A stretch of 34,341 bases of DNA from CBFGTV01 sp965652145. GTDB taxonomy: Bacteria; Bacillota; Clostridia; Peptostreptococcales; Natronincolaceae. Position numbers and translations under genes: made by a program. Positions 1-5,966 of the stretch are shown here, in pieces (within the stretch, counting starts at the first letter, position 1; each line of letters opens with the position of its first letter). The stretch is taken from the NCBI GenBank assembly GCA_965652145.1, contig CBFGTV010000034.1:1-34341 (forward strand). Direction: 5' to 3'. The notes below the pieces were generated by a model. The model was not told the DNA's origin. It ran no database searches and saw only the letters and a program-made list of their open reading frames with translations.

Positions 1-441
1 ATCTCCATTGGCCTAATTATACCATGTGCTTGTTGTAACATCCCCTGGGGTGGCTATGGTATCCATGGAACCAATAATCCTGAATCAATTGGTACAGCGG
101 CCAGCAATGGATGTATTAGAATGTATAATGAGGATGTCAATGAATTGTACGACATTGTTCCCCTGGGTACCCGGGTAAAAATCACTGGTGAAGTTTTTAC
201 CGGAAGGATTTTAAGGGAGGGTGTTGAACCAGGCCCTGATATTTTTTCTGTTAAAACAACCCTAACCACCCTTGGCTATTATGAAGGTGAAATCGATGGT
301 ATTTTTGATCCAGCTTTAACGGAGGCTGTTCGGGCCTTCCAGAGGGATTTTAACCTTGTTGCAGACGGCGTTGTCGGGGTCAATACCTACGATCAGCTGC
401 AATTAGCATTAGATCAATATACTGATAATCGAGAGCCATAA
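1..441 (+). CDS. L,D-transpeptidase (YkuD family) with C-terminal peptidoglycan-binding domain, 5' end missing
   Basis: The reading frame is open from base 1, so the N-terminus lies outside the window. The translated part has the YkuD catalytic signature: a GIHGTNNP block, then SNGCIRM with the nucleophilic Cys, followed by the usual VPLGTRVKI strand. After residue ~65 comes a PG_binding_1-type repeat (VKTTLTTLGYYEGEIDGIFD, then AVRAFQRDF and DGVVG). Enzymes of this family make 3-3 cross-links in peptidoglycan outside the membrane; several in spore-formers act on the spore cortex or envelope, but no such role can be read from this fragment. The ~17 residues before the catalytic block include a CACC run that is unusual for the family, so a divergent loop or an upstream frame error is possible. 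The gene ends in a bidirectional terminator shared with the convergent ger operon. Confidence 0.88.
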   Translation: MSIGLIIPCACCNIPWGGYGIHGTNNPESIGTAASNGCIRMYNEDVNELYDIVPLGTRVKITGEVFTGRILREGVEPGPDIFSVKTTLTTLGYYEGEIDGIFDPALTEAVRAFQRDFNLVADGVVGVNTYDQLQLALDQYTDNREP

Positions 442-447
442 TTTTCT

Positions 448-482
448 TAAAAAAAGAGTCCTCCTTTAAAGGAGGACTTTTT
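448..482. terminator. Bidirectional intrinsic terminator between ldt and gerB
   Basis: A perfect inverted repeat, AGTCCTCC (57-64 within this block, i.e. 457-464) pairing with GGAGGACT (471-478), is flanked by an A-run on the left and a T-run on the right. It can therefore stop transcription from both sides. The T-run overlaps the stop codon of the minus-strand gerB gene at 481-483. Confidence 0.88.
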
Positions 483-1572
483 AAATGGAAGGGGAGCGGT
501 TTTTTCCAAGGGCCCTTTTAAAAAAGCTGACGATCAACAAGGCTGCAGGAATAATCATTTGAAAAGGAACCGAATAAATTGGCCAGATATTCAGGGCCCA
601 ATGGAGCATTTCAGGAGCACTTTGGTATAACCAAATGGTAAGGCCTACTAAAATAACCGCAACGGGAATTACAAAGGGGCGATGATCTTTTGTTTTGCTT
701 AACTGAGAAATACCAATGGTGGCCCCTAAAAAGCAGATGCAAATCTTTGCTCCCCCACTGGCAAAGAAGATTACCCCTATTAAGGTGTCAATATTAAGAT
801 AAGGAATATATTGGATGGACAGGTGAGGAGGAAATATACTCCGTTCTATCCCACCGGGGCCAATGACGGCAATATCTCTGATAATTCCCAGAAAAAGAAG
901 GCTTCCCGACAATAAAAGGGAAAGCAGATAGGTGTTTTTTAACTTTTTTTGTTGCTTTACGTAGGGAAAGAGCATTAAGAAAACAACCGTTTCACCAAAG
1001 GGAAAGGCAATTACAGAAAAGGTAGCATTACCGATGGTGCTAAGGCCTCCCTGCATAAATGGTTTAAAGTTTGTCCAATCAAAATGGGGCATCAGTATGA
1101 AAAAAATAATTAATTGAAAAATGAAGATAGCAGGTACCACCAGCTCAGCGGTTCTGCAGGTAACCTCCAGGCCACTTCTAACGGAATAGCCCGTAACTAA
1201 AATATAGCAAAGTACAATGAACCATAAAGGGGTTTCGGGCAATGAAATGGTGAGTACATATTCCCCGAAGTTACGAAGAATTAAGGCAGCCAGGTGAATA
1301 AAATACCATATATATAGTATTGAGATTAAGCCCCCAAGCCATTTCCCTAAAAGATTGCGATTCATCTCAATTAAGGTGTGATTGGGATTTAAACTGTAAA
1401 GTAGGTAATATAGGCTAAACAATACCATTCCCCCTGCCCAGGCCAGAATATAGGCAATCCAGGCATCCTGCAGGGCATGACTTCCAGGAACAATGATCAT
1501 GGTACTCCCCATAATAAAGCCCATTAGTAATATGGAAAATTGATAATTTGAAATACCTGCCTCTTTGTTCAT
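481..1572 (-). CDS. Spore germination protein GerB/GerKB family (APC-type membrane subunit)
   Basis: This 363-residue protein is hydrophobic throughout, with about ten membrane segments, as expected for the GerAB/GerKB family (usual length ~360-370). The family folds like amino-acid/polyamine transporters and forms the germinant-sensing subunit of the Ger receptor in the inner spore membrane. The opening segment (YQFSILLMGFIMGSTMIIVPG) has the family's first transmembrane helix with its broken-helix Gly/Pro pattern. The start ATG at 1572 follows GAGAGG with an 8-nt spacer; the stop codon of the upstream small gene falls inside that spacer. It is the last gene of the operon gerA-gerC-D-like-gerB. 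The germinant is not predictable from sequence. Confidence 0.93.
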   Translation of the reverse strand: MNKEAGISNYQFSILLMGFIMGSTMIIVPGSHALQDAWIAYILAWAGGMVLFSLYYLLYSLNPNHTLIEMNRNLLGKWLGGLISILYIWYFIHLAALILRNFGEYVLTISLPETPLWFIVLCYILVTGYSVRSGLEVTCRTAELVVPAIFIFQLIIFFILMPHFDWTNFKPFMQGGLSTIGNATFSVIAFPFGETVVFLMLFPYVKQQKKLKNTYLLSLLLSGSLLFLGIIRDIAVIGPGGIERSIFPPHLSIQYIPYLNIDTLIGVIFFASGGAKICICFLGATIGISQLSKTKDHRPFVIPVAVILVGLTIWLYQSAPEMLHWALNIWPIYSVPFQMIIPAALLIVSFFKRALGKNRSPSI

Positions 1573-1577
1573 TATTA

Positions 1578-1790
1578 TTACCTCTCTATAAAAGACATGA
1601 TAATACGCTCGAATATAACAGACGGAGAATCAATGGGTAATCGTTTTATGACAATATAGTTGATTCCCAGCCCAATGATTAAAAGGAATCCGTAAAGAAA
1701 TTTCAGTGTTTTAGACTTATTTCCCTTTAGTAGTGGATAATCGATGGAAAGCAGAACAAGGCCTATGAGAAATAAATATACGATCGTCAA
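1578..1790 (-). CDS. Small two-helix membrane protein, Ger receptor 'D subunit'-like
   Basis: A 70-residue protein with two hydrophobic helices (roughly residues 2-16 and 30-48) joined by a basic loop (KGNKSK), plus a short C-terminal tail. The start is TTG at 1790, supported by a strong AGGAGGG six bases upstream; the stop codon of gerC (TAG) is the TAG inside ATAGGAGGG. Its stop in turn abuts the gerB ribosome site, so gerC, this gene and gerB look translationally coupled. Bacilli carry comparable small two-transmembrane 'D' genes next to or inside germinant receptor operons, where they modulate germination. Homology is inferred from size, topology and location, not from a recognised motif. 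Confidence 0.75.
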   Translation of the reverse strand: MTIVYLFLIGLVLLSIDYPLLKGNKSKTLKFLYGFLLIIGLGINYIVIKRLPIDSPSVIFERIIMSFIER

Positions 1791-1801
1791 GAAAAACCCT
1801 C

Positions 1802-2953
1802 CTATTGATTTTTACTTGGCTTGAGCAACTGGCCGCTCCTTTCAACCTTGGTACTAACGTTGATTTCAACGGGTAATGTGGCGAAGACCTCATCCCACCG
1901 ATCCTCAACTTCTTTCCAGATTTGAGGGTGATTTTTACGAACCAGTTCACCAAAACCGAAGATATCACTCTGATATTCAACCTGGGCTTTAGAAAAGGCC
2001 AATTGTATTTCATTTTTAATTAATTCGCTTTTCTTATCCTGCAGGTATTTTATCATCTCTTCTGTCGTAAGATCGGTATTGGTTTGCTGTTCTCCGATGT
2101 TACTATATTCCTCTACGGTAACGATCAGGGTAAGCTGGTTATTTTTAATTTTTACATCCATATGGGAATTCATTCTTAAAATTTCCATAGCAATCAGCTT
2201 ATTTTGATCATCTGGAGCGGGAATAACCAAAATTCCACCGGAAAGCTCTCCAATCACCCAAAGATATCCACGGTTCTCCTGCCCGTTTAGAAAACCTACC
2301 AACATTCCATCCTTAAATACCCCCGACCCCTCTGCCTCTAAATCACGAACAATCTTAGGGGTTTCATTAAAGCGAGGACTAATAGACGGCAATACTAGAT
2401 TGTGTCCCTTACTGTTGATTTCGGCGAAAAATTGTAATAAATTCATCTTTCGGCTCGTTCCCACATGAACATTGTTTTCAATAACTCCTACAAGATTCAT
2501 GGCAGGAATAGCTTCAAAAATACTTCTCGTTTCCAGTACCGTTTTGGCACTTACATCCTTTGATAAGACCACCAGGGCTTGGCGTCTAAATTCGTGGTCC
2601 CTTGCGAAAAAATCAGCCATTTGATCAATACCTGATTTAGCCAGGGTTTCTCCGATAACAATTATCTGAATATGGCCTATATAAATTTTTCTGCTGGAAA
2701 TATTAGTGAGCTTCCGCAGGATTTCAAATATCGTACTGCCCGTAGCATTAAAAGTAATCACGGCGTTTTCTTCAAGGCTTTCACTTTCAAGCATCCTGGG
2801 AACCAACACCTGAACCGTAACCTCCAGTAGATCGTCTTCTATCAAATCAATTCCCATGGCAATTGCCACACCCAGGTCGCTGGCCTCCCGACTATTCCAA
2901 CAGCCTGTTAAAAATAAGCATAATATGATAATTAAAATGAGTCGCTTTTCCAT
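1802..2953 (-). CDS. Spore germination lipoprotein GerC/GerKC family
   Basis: A 383-residue lipoprotein. The N-terminus has a signal peptide ending in the lipobox LTGC, with Cys18 as lipidation site, followed by the family-typical CWNSREASDLGVAIAMGIDL segment. The body matches the GerAC fold: an N-terminal domain with the RKIYIGHIQIIVIGE stretch and a C-terminal domain ending around KNHPQIWKEVEDRWDEVF, both characteristic of GerC proteins. It is expected on the outer face of the inner spore membrane as the third receptor subunit. The ATG at 2953 follows AAAGGAG with good spacing and lies 34 bp after the gerA stop codon, so the two are cotranscribed. Confidence 0.95.
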   Translation of the reverse strand: MEKRLILIIILCLFLTGCWNSREASDLGVAIAMGIDLIEDDLLEVTVQVLVPRMLESESLEENAVITFNATGSTIFEILRKLTNISSRKIYIGHIQIIVIGETLAKSGIDQMADFFARDHEFRRQALVVLSKDVSAKTVLETRSIFEAIPAMNLVGVIENNVHVGTSRKMNLLQFFAEINSKGHNLVLPSISPRFNETPKIVRDLEAEGSGVFKDGMLVGFLNGQENRGYLWVIGELSGGILVIPAPDDQNKLIAMEILRMNSHMDVKIKNNQLTLIVTVEEYSNIGEQQTNTDLTTEEMIKYLQDKKSELIKNEIQLAFSKAQVEYQSDIFGFGELVRKNHPQIWKEVEDRWDEVFATLPVEINVSTKVERSGQLLKPSKNQ

Positions 2954-2987
2954 AGGCTTGCTCCTTTTATTAAAATACCAATCATAT

Positions 2988-4517
2988 TTATTTTCGATTT
3001 TCCGATTTCAATGAGGTATGGTCAAAAAACAGCGACCAAAGGGGAAATCGGATCAAGCTGTCCTTTAGCTCCTGTGAGGTGGGAGCTACAGGGTACAGGT
3101 ATTCGATACCAAAGGATTTAATATTGTTCATGTGAATAAATATCCCCACGGCCGCCATGATAATGCCATAGAAACCTAAAATATTACCGGCAATCAATAG
3201 TACGATCCGTATAAAAAAGATGGTAAAATCCAGCTCAGGGGTGATAAAACCAGATATGGCGGTCAGGGCAATGACAATTACCATTAAGGGGCTGGCAATT
3301 CCTGCTTCTACCGTAGCCTGGCCAATTACAATGGCTCCTACGATGGTTACGGTTTGTCCGACGGGCTTTGGCATTCGTAACCCGGCTTCTTTTAAAAATT
3401 CAAAAATAAAAAGCATCATCAGGGCCTCAGTAAAGGATGAAATAGGAATTCCTTCCCTTGCTCCGGCTATGGTTAAAAATAACTTAAAGGGTATAATTTC
3501 ATGATGGTAGGTTTGAAGAGCCACATAAATTCCCGGCAATGATGTCGAGACCAGGAATGCCATAATCCGAATCAGTCTTATGGTTGAGGCAAACAGGGTG
3601 CGGCGATAATAATCCTCACTTACCTGGAGGTTTTCCATAAAAATCCTTGGTACGGTTAAAACGAAAGGGGTGCCGTCACAGAGAATGGCAATTCTGCCTT
3701 CAAGGATTTTTCCCACCACCACATCAGGGCGTTCCGTAGAGCCGATGGTGGGGAAGGGGGAAAGGGGATGATCTTCAATAAATTGTTCGATATAGCCTGT
3801 TTCTAAAATTGAATCTATATTGATTTTATTGATTCGCTTTTTAAGCTCATTCAAAATATTATCATCCACAATTCCATTAATATAACAAAGGGCAATTTCT
3901 GTTTGAGAAATGGTTCCCAGGGTAATGTTTTCTATCTTTAGTCTTGGGTTTTTCAGCTTTCTCCTAATTAACGCTATATTTGTGAGAATATCTTCATTAA
4001 ACCCCTCCCGAGGGCCCCTTATAGAGGCTTCCGTTTCAGGTTCAATAATTCCCCTGGTTTCCCAGCCTACTGCACCGGTGCAGATGGCTCCCTGATAGCC
4101 GTCTAAAAACAGTATACAACGGCCCGACATTATGCTTTCGATTACATTATTAAAGGAATAGGTAGGGGCACTATGGAGGGAGGTAATTACCTCTTCTGTC
4201 AGATAATCCAACAAATTTTTAGGGGCTGCTTTAAATTCATGGTTTAATATAGGTTTCAAAACATTTATTTCTACATTACGATAATCATTGAGACCGTTAA
4301 TAAAGACCACTAAAATTTTCTGTGGTTCAGGCGTATGGATCGTAAGGTTTCGAATGATGACATCAGTAGACTCGCCGATTACTTCCCTGATTAAATCGGC
4401 TACCTCCTTTAAGCTGCGGGGGATTTTATCCTTTACATAAGTAGGAGCTGAATCTTGATTACCACTGCTGGAATGATATTTTAAATAATGAAATAAGCCC
4501 ATTAGCTTTTTGATCAT
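2988..4517 (-). CDS. Spore germination protein GerA/GerKA family
   Basis: A 509-residue protein of normal family length. It has a large soluble N-terminal region (to ~residue 300) followed by about five or six transmembrane helices and a short C-terminal tail (YLYPVAP). Strong family blocks are visible: FLDGYQGAICTGAVGWETRG, GSTERPDVVVGKILEGRIAI, and REGIPISSFTEALMM. GerA subunits assemble with GerB and GerC and the receptor oligomer has been linked to ion release on germinant binding. The ATG at 4517 is preceded by AGGGGGTGT. This is the first gene of the operon and runs divergently from the FMN-binding lipoprotein gene across a 285-bp AT-rich spacer. Confidence 0.95.
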   Translation of the reverse strand: MIKKLMGLFHYLKYHSSSGNQDSAPTYVKDKIPRSLKEVADLIREVIGESTDVIIRNLTIHTPEPQKILVVFINGLNDYRNVEINVLKPILNHEFKAAPKNLLDYLTEEVITSLHSAPTYSFNNVIESIMSGRCILFLDGYQGAICTGAVGWETRGIIEPETEASIRGPREGFNEDILTNIALIRRKLKNPRLKIENITLGTISQTEIALCYINGIVDDNILNELKKRINKINIDSILETGYIEQFIEDHPLSPFPTIGSTERPDVVVGKILEGRIAILCDGTPFVLTVPRIFMENLQVSEDYYRRTLFASTIRLIRIMAFLVSTSLPGIYVALQTYHHEIIPFKLFLTIAGAREGIPISSFTEALMMLFIFEFLKEAGLRMPKPVGQTVTIVGAIVIGQATVEAGIASPLMVIVIALTAISGFITPELDFTIFFIRIVLLIAGNILGFYGIIMAAVGIFIHMNNIKSFGIEYLYPVAPTSQELKDSLIRFPLWSLFFDHTSLKSENRK

Positions 4518-4588
4518 CAGTACACCCCCTGTTTTTGTTCATATGATAAGGTAATTTGGTCTCTTATGAAATAGATTAACCCAAATTA

Positions 4589-4618
4589 TATATTTCTATC
4601 AAAAATAAGTCGTATACA
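4589..4618 (-). promoter_or_regulatory. Possible sigma-G-like promoter of the ger operon
   Basis: On the minus strand TGTATA (4618-4613) is followed after 17 bp by AAATATA (4595-4589). The first fits the sigma-G -35 consensus TGMATR in five of six positions; the second resembles the -10 consensus CATWMTA but misses two positions. Forespore sigma-G control is the rule for ger operons, which supports it, but the match is weak. Confidence 0.25.
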
Positions 4619-4652
4619 AAAAATGTTATCCAAATAATTACATTTATTTCAT

Positions 4653-4681
4653 TTGACTTTTATGTAAATATGGAATAAAAT
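4653..4681 (+). promoter_or_regulatory. Sigma-A-type promoter of the FMN-binding lipoprotein gene
   Basis: TTGACT (4653-4658), a 17-bp spacer and TAAAAT (4676-4681) match the vegetative consensus well. The predicted leader is ~115 nt and contains the imperfect inverted repeat CTTGA-N11-TCAAG just before the ribosome site. Confidence 0.6.
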
Positions 4682-4802
4682 AAGGTTTGTTTAATAAATT
4701 AATGATAGTAAACAGTCTTTCATTAATTTATCAGCAATCTATTTCACGATTTGTCTTGATTTTATCAATGTCAAGATGAATAAGTAAGAAGGAGGAAGAA
4801 AA

Positions 4803-5174
4803 ATGAGTTTAAAGAAAAAGGCTTTAATTGGAGTAGTAGGTTTAAGTATGTTAGCTTTAACTGCCTGTGGAGGCGGTGGCGGTGGAACTGACGACGGTGG
4901 AGCCTTTACTGATGGTACATATAAAGGAACTGGTGAAGGCTACAATGGCCCGATTGAAATTGAACTTGTAGTAGAGAATGGAAAAATTTCTGACATGAAT
5001 GTACTTTCCCATGAAGAAACAGAAGGAATTTCTGACTCAGCCTTTGAGGGAATCAAAGAGCAGCTTTTAGAAAAGCAATCTGCTGAAGGCTTAGATACAG
5101 TTTCAGGGGCTACAGGAACCAGCAATGGTCTAATTGAAGCGATCAATGCTGCAATGCCAGAAGCTCAAAAATAA
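4803..5174 (+). CDS. FMN-binding domain lipoprotein with flavinylation-type motif
   Basis: A 123-residue exported lipoprotein: signal peptide with lipobox LTAC (Cys22), a Gly-rich linker (GGGGGG), then a single FMN_bind domain. The domain begins FTDGTYKGTGEGYNGPIEIEL and ends with DTVSGATGTSNGLIEAI. The DxxSGAT motif is the site where the ApbE flavin transferase attaches FMN to Thr in NqrC/RnfG-type domains; here that Thr is residue 104. The likely role is extracytoplasmic electron transfer as a free-standing flavoprotein anchored to the outer membrane face. No redox partner and no apbE lies in the window, so the partner is unknown. AGGAGG seven bases upstream fixes the ATG at 4803. It has its own promoter and, beyond a repeat element, its own terminator. 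Confidence 0.85.
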   Translation: MSLKKKALIGVVGLSMLALTACGGGGGGTDDGGAFTDGTYKGTGEGYNGPIEIELVVENGKISDMNVLSHEETEGISDSAFEGIKEQLLEKQSAEGLDTVSGATGTSNGLIEAINAAMPEAQK

Positions 5175-5194
5175 TTCTATAAAGATCAGGTAAT

Positions 5195-5357
5195 AGGGTG
5201 TGTCTGAATACTCCGAAGGGTGCAGATTTTACTGAATTTTTGTTCCAAGCAAGGCGCTTTTTTGAAGGCATACCAGGAGTACGTCAAGGAAAAGCAACGC
5301 TGCGTGGGGCAAAAAAGCGGTGAAAGATGCCCTAGAGTGGGTTTTCAGACACGCCCT
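5195..5357. repeat. MITE-like element with 14-bp terminal inverted repeats
   Basis: The ends are AGGGTGTGTCTGAA (5195-5208) and TTCAGACACGCCCT (5344-5357), complementary at 13 of 14 positions. Inside lies a second perfect inverted repeat, CGCTTTTTTG (5255-5264) with CAAAAAAGCG (5310-5319). The GC content is higher than that of the surrounding spacer, and there is no credible coding sequence. Size, terminal repeats and intergenic position fit a non-autonomous miniature transposable element or other dispersed palindromic repeat. It sits between the stop codon of the FMN-lipoprotein gene and that gene's terminator, so it is probably transcribed. No clear target-site duplication could be identified. 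Confidence 0.6.
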
Positions 5358-5380
5358 AGTATTATAAACCTGAAAAATGG

Positions 5381-5441
5381 TCCCTAGACATTCCTGTGAA
5401 TAAAGAACAGTTTTATTTACAGGGAAGCTAGGGCTTTTTAT
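5381..5441 (+). terminator. Intrinsic terminator of the FMN-lipoprotein transcript
   Basis: A long hairpin: CCCTAG (5382-5387) and further bases through CCTGTGAATAAA pair with TTTATTTACAGG and CTAGGG (5428-5433), followed by CTTTTTATT. It lies ~210 bp after the stop codon because of the repeat element in between. Confidence 0.75.
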
Positions 5442-5469
5442 TGACAATTTCAGAGGGGCAATATAAAAT
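5441..5469 (+). promoter_or_regulatory. Strong sigma-A-type promoter for the 45-residue protein gene
   Basis: TTGACA (5441-5446), a 17-bp spacer and TAAAAT (5464-5469). The -35 is a perfect consensus. Expected start of transcription is about 5476, giving a leader of ~58 nt with a near-perfect ribosome site. Confidence 0.65.
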
Positions 5470-5533
5470 AAAATTATGAATGAATATACAAAAACAAGAA
5501 TAATTAAACCATTCTATTAAAGGAGGAAGGGGA

Positions 5534-5671
5534 ATGGACGAAAAAAAATATCTTGAACATCGGTTCATCAAAGAACAAGCCAAAAAGCATACAGAGATAG
5601 AGAAGACGTATAAAATATTACTGGAGAATAGACAAAAAAGAAGTATACCAATGAAGACGCCCCGTAAATGA
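5534..5671 (+). CDS. 45-residue basic hypothetical protein
   Basis: This short reading frame encodes 45 residues, rich in Lys, Glu and Arg and likely one amphipathic helix (MDEKKYLEHRFIKEQ at the start, TPRK at the end). There is no signal peptide or membrane segment, and I do not recognise a family. The case for a real gene comes from its setting: a consensus promoter 65 bp upstream, AAAGGAGGAAGGGG just before the ATG, and a strong terminator that begins at its stop codon. It is thus a complete monocistronic unit. A small DNA- or RNA-binding or spore-associated protein would be conceivable, but that is a guess. Confidence 0.7.
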   Translation: MDEKKYLEHRFIKEQAKKHTEIEKTYKILLENRQKRSIPMKTPRK

Positions 5672-5719
5672 AGTGCACCTTACTTAAATGTTAGACAAAC
5701 ATTTGTAGGTGCACTTTTT
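5671..5719 (+). terminator. Intrinsic terminator after the 45-residue gene
   Basis: AAGTGCACCT (5671-5680) pairs perfectly with AGGTGCACTT (5707-5716), with a second inner stem AAATGT/ACATTT, followed by a T-run. It overlaps the last base of the stop codon. Confidence 0.88.
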
Positions 5720-5762
5720 AATTTTCTATTTCAGCAAAGAGGTTTTTTTTCTTCATCACAAT

Positions 5763-5790
5763 TTGATTTATGGCGGTTTTTCTGTACAAT
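5763..5790 (+). promoter_or_regulatory. Possible sigma-A-type promoter upstream of the orphan kinase
   Basis: TTGATT (5763-5768), 16-bp spacer, TACAAT (5785-5790). It would give a ~170-nt leader before the kinase gene and would act alongside the sigma-H-like site further downstream. Confidence 0.4.
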
Positions 5791-5856
5791 AAAAGGGTGC
5801 GAATTTTATGTCTTGTTGCTTTAGCTATTTATAAAAGTAAGATTCATTCTCAAAAA

Positions 5857-5926
5857 ACGACAAAATAAAACAATTTATGAAATATTATAACACGATAAGA
5901 GGATTTTTGTAAAATGAATGGAATAC
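5857..5926 (+). promoter_or_regulatory. Sigma-H-like promoter with nearby 0A-box-like site
   Basis: AGAGGATTT (5898-5906) matches the sigma-H -35 consensus RnAGGAWWW completely. After an 11-bp spacer, ATGGAATAC (5918-5926) matches the -10 consensus RnnGAATWW at all but the last position. Start of transcription would fall near 5933, 34 bp before the ATG. At 5857-5865 the minus strand reads TTTTGTCGT, similar to the Spo0A box (TGTCGAA) in its core but with two mismatches at the end. Sigma-H plus Spo0A input is what one expects for a sporulation-initiation kinase. Confidence 0.45.
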
Positions 5927-5966
5927 TAATTAATAAGAATGAAAACAGAATTGAAAGGTGAAAACA

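Noticed and set aside
1717..2013. 98-codon open frame on the minus strand
   Set aside because: Overlaps the end of gerC and the D-like gene in another frame and has no family features.
5195..5357. Insertion sequence with a transposase
   Set aside because: Too short and without a coding frame; only a non-autonomous repeat is supported.
5229..5447. 72-codon open frame on the minus strand
   Set aside because: It runs across the MITE-like repeat and the following terminator hairpin, so it is not a credible gene.
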